Origin: Daedaleopsis sinensis
Taxonomy: Eukaryota > Basidiomycota > Agaricomycetes > Polyporales > Polyporaceae
NCBI GenBank assembly: GCA_033807695.1
Contig: CM066303.1
Coordinates: forward strand, 3,658,001 to 3,722,000
Reading direction: 5' to 3'
Length of the DNA stretch: 64,000 bases
Under the pieces are notes generated by a model. The model had not been told where the DNA came from. It worked only from the letters and a program-made list of their open reading frames with translations, and did no database searches. Numbering within the stretch: position 1 is the stretch's first letter; each line of letters begins with the position of its first letter. A program made the position numbers and the translations under genes. This document shows, piece by piece, positions 47,547 to 58,700 of this stretch.

Positions 47547-47653
47547 GTCGGGTGTGTGGAGCAGCGACGAGTGGAAGTCGAGAGGATGTGATGTTGTGAA
47601 AGAGTTCTCTGGTGAGTTTGCTCTGAGGAGAGCATTGCTGATGTCGAGGCAGG

Positions 47654-47662
47654 CTTATATAC
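47654..47662 (-). promoter_or_regulatory. TATA box of the secreted-protein gene
   Basis: On the minus strand the sequence reads GTATATAAG, about 108 bases before the ATG at 47,546. The leader between them is A/C-rich (CTTTCACAACATCACATCC), as is usual for strongly expressed fungal genes. Confidence 0.7.
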
Positions 47663-47699
47663 CCTGGCGTAGGCACTGAAAATTGTGAAATCCGACCAT

Positions 47700-48530
47700 G
47701 TACTACTTGGCCATCAAAGTCCCCGGGTAATTTCCTAAGCGGAGTAGGAGCTTAACTGCAACAGTTGTTTGGTGAGAAGGAATCATTTGTCTTCCCTGCC
47801 GGCCTGCAGTTGCAGGTATGTTGCGACTGACTTTGTGCCGGATCTAGGACCATTGAGTTCGTCAGGACTGCGGTCATAGGTGAAGAAAACTGGACGCATC
47901 AGGTAGATCTAGAGACAGCTTACAAGAAATGTGCCTAGAAGTTGATTTGACTTGAGCCTAGAGCTCGAAGTTTGAAGGCTAGTTAGGACGATGTCGGTCC
48001 CTACGATTTTGGATGAAGCACAAATCTCCTGTTAATCACGTATACTTGCTTTGATCCGAGATGTACAGTAGCTTTGCCACTGGCTGTTGAGTTAACTCGG
48101 AAGGTAGCAATTGAAGAGACAACCACTGACTACACTGGGACTGTTTGGTATGCCCGTGTGATCCCGAGGTTTGACAGAAAGGCGCGAACAGTTGACCTTT
48201 CATCGCTCCGAGATAGCTCAGGATATCAAATGCACAGTGCTTTCAATCAATGGTAATTCGACCATGATCGACCAGAGGTGAACTTACTTCGAGCTTTAAA
48301 TGCTGATAACTGAATATACTCCCTAGAGAGAAACTAGTTGACCTTTCGTCGCTATAGCTCAGTATATCAAATGCACAGCACGGTGCTTTCAATCAATGGC
48401 AATTCGACCATGATCGGACGGTGGTGAACTTGAAATGCAGATAACCAATATGCTCCCTAAAGAGAAACCAGTCCACATTCCGCTGGCCTGCTATACCTTT
48501 ACACGGTCTATTATGTATCTCAGCCTAGCG
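47700..48530. other. Intergenic stretch with a ~146-bp tandem duplication
   Basis: This is ordinary A/T-richer spacer without a gene. It contains two head-to-tail copies of a segment that starts GTTGACCTTTC and contains ATCAAATGCACAG, TTTCAATCAATGG and AATTCGACCATGATCG. The frame at 48,074-48,256 has no motif. Confidence 0.45.
48191..48473 (+). repeat. Imperfect tandem duplication, ~146-bp and ~137-bp units
   Basis: Unit 1 is 48191-48336 and unit 2 is about 48337-48473. They differ by substitutions and small indels (for example CACAGTGC versus CACAGCACGGTGC). It is not part of any of the larger repeat blocks. Confidence 0.85.
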
Positions 48531-48539
48531 TGCAGAGTC

Positions 48540-49937
48540 AAGACCGAGTAGTAGAAATCCCGCAGAATTCCATCCGGCCGGACGCTAGCGGACATCCGAG
48601 TCGAGCACGCCGGGTGACGGACCCGCTCCACAAGACCGATAGTTCAGATAGTTGGCACTATGGTGCAAACTCTGCCCACAAGAAGGGGCGGAAGAAACCC
48701 CGAGTCTACGCCGACGGTGACACCTGCAGTGGAGGCCGTGGCCGCAACATAGGGCATCTCAGGTCAGACAAGATTTATTGATATTCGAGTCCAGTGATGA
48801 GCAGAAGCATCACGGGGCACATGTCGGGATCAGTGAGCCTGTATTACCGTACAGCACAAGGCAGCGTAGTCGTTCTGGTTCATCGGCCGTAGCGCAACAC
48901 GTCAGGGATCTCGGGCGAGTCGAAGTCCGCAGCGCAGCTAGAAGCTGCACACCGCTATCTCGCGCGAGTGCACACCAAGGCTCAGGCTGGGGATGGTGCA
49001 TGCCGTGTCGGTGTCCAGACGGCCGCGCAATGTACGGGGCGTCCGTTGCGCCGTACCGGGCGTGTCGTGCCCCTGCGAAGTGCGTTGCGAACTCGAGGAG
49101 GTGGACGTATGAGCGCGTGCGGGGCGATTGACGGATGATGCGAGCTGCCGGATGACGTGCGTGTGTCCCCGGTCCGATGATGTCCAGGATTCGCTTTCAA
49201 GACGGTGTGTGTGCGAGCGGACAACTCGTGCGCTCGTCGTAATGTGAGCCGTGGAGGATGTGTGTGTAGAAGGGGCATGATGCGAGCTGCTGGACGTCCC
49301 GATCCGATGATGTCCAGGATCCGCCTTCAAGACGGTGTGTGTGCGACTGCCACTGCGAGCGGAGAGCTCGTGCGCTCGTCGTACGGTAATGTGAGCCGCG
49401 GAGGATGTGCCTGTGGCGTTGTCCTCGTGGCGGCCCGGGCCTGAGTGTCGCCGCGCCAACACATTCAGCATCTGTCTCCGGGTCTTGTGCAAGTCTGCGA
49501 AGCTCAAAGTAAGCGCATTGCACGTCCACTGTGTGCCTCTGGGTCCTGTGCTCGCACTCGTATCTGCTGGCTGTGTCGCGGTCGGCCAGTGTCGGTGTCC
49601 AGCCTGAGAGGGTTACGGTACTGCGTTCCACAATCGCAGAGACGGTGCACGATGCGCATGCAGTACGTATTTTGAGAGCGCGGAGATTCGAGAGGTACTC
49701 CCAGCGGCGTGTAAGAGAGGTCCGCGCGCACCGGACGTGTTCAGGAAGAGTGAGCCTGAGCAGGATGTCCCGACGGGGTCCGTTCCCGTACACGTACCTG
49801 TCGGCCAGTCGCGGTCGGCCGGTGTCTAGATGGATATGGTACTGAGTTCCGCAGCGATCGCGGACACGGTCATGCACATGATACACGCGTGGTATGCGCT
49901 TTGAGAGCACGCGAGAGCATCCGGAGAGGGGAGAGAA
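48540..49937 (+). repeat. Composite repeat A, copy 3, left part
   Basis: It matches 5,690-7,580 and 18,560-19,765. It begins near CCATCCGGCCGGACGCTAGC. Internally, a short segment with TGATGTCCAGGAT(T/C)CGC and CAAGACGGTGTGTGTGCGA is tandemly duplicated (49,180-49,240 and 49,307-49,350), and this is not seen in copies 1 and 2. The tandem units at 49,520-49,900 keep GTCGCGGTCGGCC. It ends at GAGAGGGGAGAGAA, where an element is inserted. Confidence 0.65.
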
Positions 49938-51609
49938 CTTCAGGAAAAAGCGATGTGTCCGTAGTCGCGCAGGTGGCTATGTATACTCTGTAGCTCCCGT
50001 AGCGCTGGTATGTACTCCGTAGCTCTCTGTAGTCTGCCGTAGGATACTATTAGTGAGATACATCAGGAGAACTCCCCCGAGCTATTAAGCAACAAGGCAG
50101 AGGATTGTAGCGCAATCGGCTCTACTGTAGTGCATATATTTAGCAGTGAAAGTTGTACTATAGTAGTGTATTCGGACTATATAAGAGCTAAAGCTGCCAA
50201 ATTCCGGCTAATAGGAACATCATAAGTATAGCTCAGTATCTTACGCCGCTGCCTACATGCCTCGGAATCCATATGATCTTAACCACATACTCAGAACTGT
50301 ATTGAGGTTGAGGGGACAGCTCGCCGAGCGAGCTAAGCTGGGGCCAGGCTAGTGCTGGGGCCAAGTACTGTCAGTTGAGGTACACAAGTCAGCATGCACC
50401 GGCCCTAAAGACTCACGTGCTTTGATCAATGTTTAAGCGCCAGTGCGCTGGCAAACAACTCCGGCGCCGCGTCACTCTGTTTGCCTCTCACCTTCACCCT
50501 CCCTCCCAGTCCCTCTCTTCTCCTACCTTAATCTTACGAGACTCAATGCTCTAGAGGACCCAATTAGAGCTGAAACCATGTCCGGTATGAATATGTTCAA
50601 TTACTGTGCCATCATGTCGCTATCACTGTACTGAACCCGCCCGCAGAGATGAATGAGTACGTGGACGTGGGTTCAAGGTCGCGATGCTGATCTACTTACT
50701 GTACACCTCGAGCAGCAACTTGAAGCGCAGTGCGTGCCCACTGCCTTCCTCCGCAAGCTATGGCAGCCGCCGCTGCCGTTCATCTTCACTTGCCGCTACA
50801 CAATGTGACAGCGCAATCGATACTCACCAGCTACGTCCGAGATCCGTGGTCCAATTAGGTAAGCTGTGCTTGCTGTCCTGCCCCGCCCCGCCCCACCCAC
50901 AGCTCACATCCAAGGCTCTGGCCCTCTAGTACCTGAGCCAGCAAGTCGAGCCTTATGCCACCCAAACCGATCCCTCATCCGAGCACAACACTGCCATGCA
51001 TGAGGGCCTGTTGCCCGCCCTGCCCCCGGTATGTGCCGTTCACATATCTCTGACGTGCGCGACAATACTGACTTCTGCGTACGCCATATCGCTCGACTCA
51101 GAGTACGTGCCTACATCGGCTGGCGAACGTAAACCTGGTAACGACCACCACGAAGAGGTTCTGCGTTATGCGTGAAGGAGTGGGGTGTCGATCACGAGGT
51201 ATGTGCGCACATCTGTCAACTTGAATCCGGGTTGGGTCACGGAGCACGCGGTGTGGTCAAGGTAAACCCAACGGGTGATGGTTTAGCGGAGGTTTGGGTG
51301 ATTCGTTTACATACGCATCCATGTAAGTATACCCGTAGTGTATGCGTCGACAATAAATGTTTTTGCATCATCTATTGTGTGTCAAGTATATGAGCTACAC
51401 TATCTACGGAGCTCTACATGGTAACTACAGGCTTCCTACAGAGTTTAATAGCATGCTACAGGCTGCTACAGACGACTACATACCGTGGGTGAGAGCTACA
51501 GACGACTACATACCGTAGGTGAGAGCTACAGAACCTTGACTTGTCTACAGCGCTACACGGTCTACGTAGGCCATGTAGTACTACGTTGACAAGTGTTTTT
51601 TTCCTGATG
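49938..51609. mobile_element. Non-autonomous TIR element E3 inserted in repeat A copy 3
   Basis: The left end is CTTCAGGAAAAAG and the right end, reverse-complemented, is CATCAGGAAAAAAA. Removing 49938-51609 restores GAGAGAATGGCCCGCG, which corresponds to GAGGGAATGACGCGCG in the uninterrupted copy 2, so the insertion is precise. AA flanks both sides. Both subterminal regions are rich in CTGTAGC/GCTACAG, including 2.3 tandem copies of a 30-bp unit at 51,465-51,530. No transposase frame is present in 1.67 kb. The longest interior frame (51,172-51,393) has no motif. Confidence 0.75.
51465..51535 (+). repeat. 30-bp subterminal tandem repeat of element E3
   Basis: Units at 51465-51494 and 51495-51524 begin GCTACAGACGACTACATACC and differ by one base; a third is partial. 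This placement next to the right end is typical of transposase-binding subterminal repeats. Confidence 0.85.
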
Positions 51610-52440
51610 AATGGCCCGCGTTGAGGATGCTCTGATGCTGACGGGTCGGGTGTGTACGGTACGCGAGCTTCGGGACGTTGCGGACACGTTCAAGCGCATG
51701 GAGCGCGACGGACACGCGCACGGCGGGGGAAGAAGTACATTCATGAACCTCTGGGGGGCCATAGGACGAGATCATGCGCATGGAGCGCATTAGACCGACA
51801 GCAAAGGTTTGCGTGCACCGAACTGTCTCCTACACGGCGGCGTGGTCTGTGCTCATACTTGTCAGCTTCGTGGTAAGATCGGCCGGGTGTCTGGATAAGT
51901 ACGATACCGGATTCTCGGACACATAACACGCATCCAGGATGCGCTTTCTAAACCTGTGGAGAGACGAAACATATGGTGGGCATCTTGACGGGAACGCACC
52001 ACGGTGTATTGGACCTCGTGTAGCCGCGAAGGCAAGTTTAGGAACTCACCAAGACGCCCTATAGAACTATGCACTCCACGTCCACTACACTTCCCTTGAA
52101 CCACCCTTTTGCGGCCGTTTCGGAAGGTATATTTGCGTTCTTTCTGCAAGTGCACGGCCCGCGGCCAGGCACGCGCAGGTGCGAGGGGACACAAGAGCAG
52201 GAAGGTCGACGGGCACCAGTTGCGCACAGACTCGGAGGGAGTGAGTGCAGGAGAGGTTGCATGCGGCGGTGGCGACGACGACGACTCGACTGCAGGGAGC
52301 GCCCGTGCCTACGTCATCGACTTTGCCGCAAGCGCCTAACAGGTTCAGGGCGCCTGTGCCTCCGTCTTGAACTTCGTCTCTATCCTTGCATTCCTCAAGC
52401 TGCCAGTGCTGCTGTCACGGTCGCTCATACTCCCTCACTG
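51610..52440 (+). repeat. Composite repeat A, copy 3, right part
   Basis: It matches 9,940-10,790 and 19,765-20,400, with RVEDALMLTGRV-type reading at 51,620 and GCGCACAGACTCGGAGGGAGTGAGTGCAGGAGAGG-type text at 52,205. Similarity fades at about 52,400, just before the kinase-like gene. Confidence 0.6.
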
Positions 52441-52494
52441 TCGACACCCCCGCCATCAAGTACACTTTCCCCCTCACTCAAGACATCTTCATCC

Positions 52495-54803
52495 ATGCCC
52501 AAAAGCAAACGGCCCTCGCGGGGGAGCCCAGCAGCCATGTGCACCTCTACCCCGTACCCCGCCACTCCAGTGCCCGCCTCCACGTCGTATCTCGCCCTGC
52601 CATCCAATCTTCACTGTCCGGAAATCAGCGATGTGCTGAATGAACCCCTCACCCAAGATGAAATGAATGGACTGCAAGAGGCCAGCCCTCAACACATCGA
52701 AAACCCCCCCGGCCGCAAGCTTCGGGAACGGTTCCACGAGGCCCAGGAGCGTCACTTTCCCGGAGGTACTACAGTCCGGGAGAAATGCAAGTCGAGCAGT
52801 TCCAGATCCATCAGTGAGCACGAGTACGTCTTCTGTCCGGTGGAATCCGTTGAAGCAGGTAACCTCATCCCGACCGGCGATGTGAGAGCCGAGATCGACC
52901 AGAGGGCACTTGACCAGCACTACCCTAGACATGACCGTTGGACCATCAACAATGTGTGAGTTTTTATTTGATTGTGAGTGGGCCTAATGGTGACACACAA
53001 CACAGGGTCAACTACGCTTCGGAGGCAGCTATGGGCGAAATCCTCAACCCATGGATAGAGCTCATCTGCAGATACTTCCTCCCCATTGTCATCGCAAACC
53101 ATCTATACCGACGATGGCGGTTCCGCTACCACAGCACGATATCTATCAACGGTAGCATCCCGAACCGCATTATCTACCTGCAACCGCCCGAGGGTGAGGA
53201 GGACAACGAAGCGAAGCCCGTCGACCCTCGCAATCTGGACGACACCAAAGACTATCCGTGAGTTTCTCTCTCCAGACGGATTTGATGGTCACTCACCACG
53301 CCTGCTCACGTGTCTTTTAAGTGAAGGTCGTATGCGTTCTGACCCCAGTAAGGAACCGCTGAAGTTCAGTCACGCGTTCGCCCTGCCCTACATCATTACT
53401 GCGACCATCGAGCTCAAAACTGATGCGGTTCTGGGCAAGGCGTTGACTGGAGTGAACAAGCTGGTGGAAGGTAAACGGAAACTGGAGTACTATCAGCCTT
53501 CGACTCCGACGCCCCACCGCATGTTAATCCGGGTACGTTGTTGTTCTCGCTGTTTAAACTCATCAGAACGCACAGCTCATTACAGCGCAGGTGGCATATC
53601 AAATGGTGGCTACTTTTGCGCGATATGCGACCCTTGAGTCGTACAACTACATCTACGTCTGCCGGCTGTCTCTCGACAAGAAGTCTATGACCGTCGACGG
53701 TCCGTACTACCGGTGGACGAAGGAGAACCCTAACATCCCACGAGTTGCCGGTTTACGCACGCTGGCGGATGAGGACTACTTCGCATTCCTCGCCAACGCT
53801 ATGCAAGTGAGTGATCATCGATCACCGGCTGTCATCTGACGACAGGATCTGACGTCCGTGTAGGAGACGGTTGTTTTGCTCGCTAAAGTTGAACGTAAGG
53901 GTGCGTCAGAGCCAGCTGCGAGGGCGGGGCAAGGGACTGCGACGAGGTTTGCGCTGTATGCGCAGGGCATCACTGAGCCGTACTGGCGGGGTGTGACGAT
54001 CTTCCTGCTTACGCTGTGGAGCTTTGTTGCCCGGTGGCTGGTGAACGTCGCGCTGAACACGTGCGACGTGATCGTTCTAGCCACTGCCCGCGGGACGACT
54101 CGGGTCATAAGGCGCATCCAGCCTTCGTTGGTGAATGGCCGCTTCGACTGGCTTGTTCGTTGGGCGATGGCTCGTGAGGTGTGCCTTCGTCCGAGGTGGG
54201 ATGCTGGGAGGGGGGGGACATGCGCATCGCTCCGCGCGTCGCTGTGGGGTGTGCCTGTGGTCATCAAGTACGGGCACGGTGAGTCGGAGACCACCGACGC
54301 GGACGGGGATGCTATCAAGCTCGAGTACAAGCAGCTGAAGGAGAGCAAGATTGTCGATCCGGAACGCTTTGCGTCGCTTCCCATTCCGAGCTACTACGGC
54401 GTCTTCAGCGCAGTTTCATTGGAGAACCCGGACGAAGACAACAACGAAGACGAGGACGGAGGCACTCGCGGGCTGCAGTTCCGCGACATGCTCGTGATGT
54501 CTGACAACGGCAGGCCGGTGGAGGACGCTGAAGTATAGGAGCGGTTTGCGTGAGTGTCGCGTTTTGTCTGCGGTGACCTGAACTTTCCTGATTGATGTGC
54601 GGTGTAGAGAGGAGTACGAGCGGGGGATACATGCGCTCCGTGCCGCCGGATTTCCGGCCGACGACCACGACGACTATGCCAACGTCCTCTTTGACGGGAA
54701 GTCGATCACGTTCATTGACTTTGCGTCTTCGGCTGGGTATGGGTCCATGGCTGCGGAGGCGCCACCGGCTGCGGATGCGCCACCGGCTGCGTACGAACTC
54801 TAA
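52495..54803 (+). pseudogene. Kinase-like protein gene, six exons, one in-frame stop
   Basis: My exon model is 52495-52955, 53006-53257, 53322-53532, 53591-53806, 53864-54549 and 54608-54803, totalling 2,022 nt or 674 codons. Phases agree, but codon 605 is TAG (54536-54538). Residues 1-154 are low-complexity, Ser/Pro-rich. Residues 155-380 hold a globular region with TATIELKT and later QMVATFARYAT, a pattern loosely like the ExK..Q core of PD-(D/E)XK proteins (inference). A hydrophobic stretch (IFLLTLWSFVARWLVNVAL) follows. The C-terminus resembles a small protein kinase: VVIKYG (Lys), LEYKQL (Glu), LQFRDMLVMSD (hinge), then after the stop AGFPADDHDDYANVLFDG and ITFIDFAS (catalytic-loop and DFG equivalents, shortened and with Ala for Gly). 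With the stop it would lose the catalytic loop. It may be a recent pseudogene, or the stop may be avoided by a splice I do not see. Confidence 0.65.
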
Positions 54804-55127
54804 GCTGCTACCAATGAACTTTCCTCTTCTGTGGACTCGTGGACTTTGTATGCCTGCCTATGTTTGCGTTGGGCTGCTCGCGTGTAGGATCAGCGAACTC
54901 TGAGTCGGAGTATCTCCCTGCTCCTCCTCCTCCTCATCTGGGTCCTGCACCCACTTCCTGACGCAAAGCTTAGCGTCGCTCAAATCATGCACGAACCTCT
55001 CGTTCCTTTATTTTCTGGAGACAGCCGACTCTTCTTACGCTCTAGGCCGCGGAATAATCTACGTCTAACATCTAGTCGTCTAGTGCTCCTGACTCAAGCT
55101 CGCGATGGTGGATGCCTGGTGGATGCA
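54804..55127 (+). repeat. Block B, copy 3, left fragment
   Basis: Positions 54,940-55,127 match 33,930-34,150 and 44,500-44,710 (CTTAGCGTC, GGCCGCGGAATAATCTACGTCTAACATCTAG, GCTCGCGATGGTGGATGCCTGG). It stops where the LINE tail begins and continues at 60,441. Confidence 0.65.
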
Positions 55128-55760
55128 TTGTTTGTTTGTTTGTATTCCTAGTTTACCGCCCTCGAGGGCCTAGCCCTATGGTAGGCAGTACAAGACATGG
55201 TAGCTACACGTTCAAACAATAAACCAGGGAGAGATCACATAGCAGACGCAGGGGGGTGAGAGAGTAAGTCGAGGCACGGCGACCAGGGCCATTAAGTGTC
55301 AGAGTGCGGCCGTAGCCTTGTAGAGTAAGAGAGAGCGGGGGGGAGAGAGATGTCCAGAATAGATCAGAGAGAAGTCGTATATAGGAAAGGGCTCCCCGTC
55401 GCGCGCTGCCCCCGCAGCCCCCGGCCCTCGAGCGGGCAGGGCCATGGGTTCTAAACCTGCTGTAGGGTTTCAATCCCTTCTACAGTCAGGGAGCCAAGTC
55501 GCAGTTCCCCGCTTCTTGTCAAAACTCCGCCATGCCCAGAGAAGGGGAGCAGCGCGCGCCGTAGCCGAAAAGAAACGAACGAACGAGAAAGCGGCTTCTC
55601 CAGCTCCATGTCGTGGGCACCGAGCTGTCCCTGCTGCCTCCCCCGAGGGGTCCCGAGGGCGGCAGCAGAGGCAGCTCAGTTGTCGATCAGCGTGTTGCGA
55701 GCGTGGGGATGTCTGCGGGCGAGAGTCAGCGAGGGGGATTGGGGGAGCGCAAAAAGAGTC

Positions 55761-58700
55761 TTAGGTCTCATCGTCGCGCAGGGCGGGCAGTGCGCCGAAC
55801 GTCCGTCGGAAGCGGTCGGTCGCGTTGATGTATCCGAAGAGAGGACGAAGGCCGTCGTCCGAATTGAGCAGCACCTTGAGGGTGCGGCCGGAGAAGCCGA
55901 GCGGGGCGTAATGGACCGTGCGGTGGAAGGCGTAGGTCGGGCATTGAAGCAGGAAGTGGGCTACCGTCTCTGGGGCCTCCCCGCAGGTGGGACATGTCGA
56001 TGAGAGCGATTTGCCGATGCGCTCCAGGTAGGAGTAGAGCGGGATGTGACCTGTACGGAGCTGCAAGAGAAGGTTAGCGTGACGGCGAGGTAGTGTGGCG
56101 GCCCTCTCGATATATTTCTTAGACGGCATCTTCCCGTCGATCCTGCCCATACGGATACCGCGTTTGGAGGTGCGCCAACGCTCGCGAGCGATGCGCTCGA
56201 GTTCTTGCTGGTAGTTCTGCCGCGCTCTTGACACGCTGAGAGGGAGGGGCTTGCGCAGCTCGCGCGGAAGGCGACCCGGCGGGCTTGATTGTCCACCCGC
56301 TGCTTCCTTCGCCGCCTCGTCTGCCGCCTCGTTACCCGGGACGTCCTCGTGCCCCGGGACCCACCTGAGCGTGAGCCGGAGCCCCGGGTTCGCCGCCCTG
56401 AGCTTCTTGACGTAACTATGAAAGATGTCAGTAAGGTATCGGCCCGGCGCCGCTGTGCGCAGCTTCGACACCTGTATCGCCGCCGTGTTGTCCAGTGCAA
56501 TGGATGCGCGTCGAATTGGGCCCTGTGTACGCTCCGCGAGCAGGAGGACGAGGGCGAGGATCGTGGCGACGATCTCTGCCTCGTAGACTGTGTGCCGCTT
56601 GGAGGGCCCGAGGTGGTACTTGAGGACCTTGGGTCGCCGCCGCCCGGGCACATAGAGCATCGCCGCCGCTCCGACCCCTCCGCCTATGTCGGATCCGTCC
56701 GTGTAGACCCGGTATGCACCCCGTCTCGCCCATCTCTCGTCGTCTTCGACCGCCTTGGCCCGGTCCTTGATGACGTGAGTGCGGTGTCCTGGCGTCCAGC
56801 GCGGGTGCATGCGGGACGGGGCGATGCGCTCCGTGTGCTTGTGGTCGAGGAAGGGGCGGTAGGCATCCATCAGCTCATGGAGGGACGAGCGGTGCCGGCG
56901 GACAAGCTTCCTGGCGGCCTTCTGTACGTGCGTGGCCAGGGGGTGAGAGCGCGGGAGCGCACACAGGCGCACCGCGGAGCGGTGCGCCAGCCTGTCGACG
57001 AGGAGGTCGAACGGAAGCAGGTTAGTGTGCGCTTCAAGCGCATCCGTGGCGGACGAGCGAAGGGCGCCCGTCATCACCAGGAGCGCCTGGCGCTGCACCC
57101 GGGCTAGCTGCCTAATGTTACCGACGGAGCCATGTCTCCTCTTCTGCCCCTGCAGCCTGCGGACGGGGACGAGGAACGTGTCCGACGCGTAGAGCATGCT
57201 GGGGATGACGACAGCCAGGTACAGCCGTCGCACTATCCCCAGCGTGAGCCCGTTCCTCATCCTCGCCAAGCGACGCAGTAGGGCGACCCACTTCGCACCC
57301 TTCGAGTGCGCAAGCGCCGTGTGTTCCCGAAACTTGAGATTCTGGTCGATGAGGACACCTAGAAAGCGATGGTAAGCCACAGCGGATATCACGGTACCGT
57401 CCGTGAGGCGCAAGTCTGGCCCTGTGTCCTTGATGAGGGCCTTGCAGTTCACTAGGCCGAACTTGTCGAGCGAGTACGCCGAATTGTGCGAGATGGACCA
57501 GTCGAGACCGCCGCCGTGCCGCTCCAGGAAGTCGCGAATCGTGACATGGCAGTCGGCGAAGGTGTTGCCGGTGGCGACCAGTGCGACATCGTCCATCGAG
57601 CCGACTGCCAGTTCGCCGCCTTTGAGCCGCGCGCTGTCAATGAGGTCAGAGTTGTAGAAGGCATAAAGGATCACCGAGAGCGGGCAGCCTTGGTCTATTC
57701 CGCTCATGATCTCGAATAGTGTCGACTCGAAGTCGTCAAACTTGAGACGGGTCTTCCTCCCATCGAGCTTCGCACGCAGCCAGTCCACGTACTCCGCCGG
57801 GACTCCTCGCATGCGCAGGTTGTGGAAGAGTCTCTCCGGGACGGCGGCAGGGAACGCGGACTTGATGTCGAGGAACACCACCGTGGCCGCCTTACGCTGG
57901 CGCCACGCATCCTTGATCGTCTTGGTGACCAGGTGGATGGAGTCGGTCGTCGTTCGTCCTGTGCGGCCCCCGAACTGGTAATTGGCTAGAAGGGAGTGGC
58001 GCTCAGCCTCATACACTAGCACGTCTGCCACACACCGCGATAGAATCTTCGACGCGCAGTTCAGCAACGCGATCGGGCGCCACGCCTTAGCCACCGTGTA
58101 ATCCGCCTTTCCGGGCTTCTTGAGGACGACCGTGTCGGATATCTTCCAGCGGTCGGGGTAGTAGTGGAGGTCGAATGTCGCTCTGAAGAGGCGTCCTAGC
58201 AGCGGCGTCAGGGTGGCGCTACAGTGTTTGTAGACTTCGTTGGGGACTGCGTCCGGCCCGGCTGCCTTGAACGAGCGCAGCGACTTGATCGCCTGTTGGA
58301 CCTGGCCGTCCGTGATGGGCCTGAACGAGAACTTGGGAGCGGGGTACGGGCCTCCTGGGACTTGGACGTCGCTTGGCGGGAGGAAGAATGCACTGTAGAA
58401 CTCCTCCCCTTTGTCGGGGTTCGAGGTAACGACCTTGTGCCGGCCGTCGGGCTCGGCCACCTTCAACGGGGGGATACGAGAACGCCCGCCGTCCGTCGAG
58501 CCTGTTTTGAGAAACCTGTTAGCATCCCAGATGGTTTTCGCATCGACTGGGTCGATCCACTCGTTCCAGTGGTCCTTTTTAGCTGTGCGAATGGCGTCAG
58601 TATATCGGTTGCGGAAGCGGCGGTACTCAGCATGCGCCGGGTGCGCTCGCGCCGCTCGGTGCTCGTGTGTGACCCGTCCAAGCCTCTCCTTTTCTTTTCT

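Noticed and set aside
47019..47591. 190-codon open frame on the + strand over the secreted-protein gene
   Set aside because: The minus-strand gene has a signal peptide, Kex2 site, Cys pattern and TATA box. The + frame is a GC-rich shadow.
48345..48375. TATAGCTCAGT resembling a tRNA D-arm
   Set aside because: No acceptor stem, anticodon arm or TTC-type T-arm is found at the right distances. It is part of a tandem duplication.
49938..51609. Element E3 considered as a Helitron
   Set aside because: It has inverted termini and a precise two-base-flanked insertion. There is no TC...CTRR end with a 3' hairpin.
56289..57107. 272-codon open frame on the + strand
   Set aside because: It lies wholly opposite LINE ORF2, whose domains are certain. 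Its Arg/Val/Glu-rich composition is the mirror of that coding sequence.
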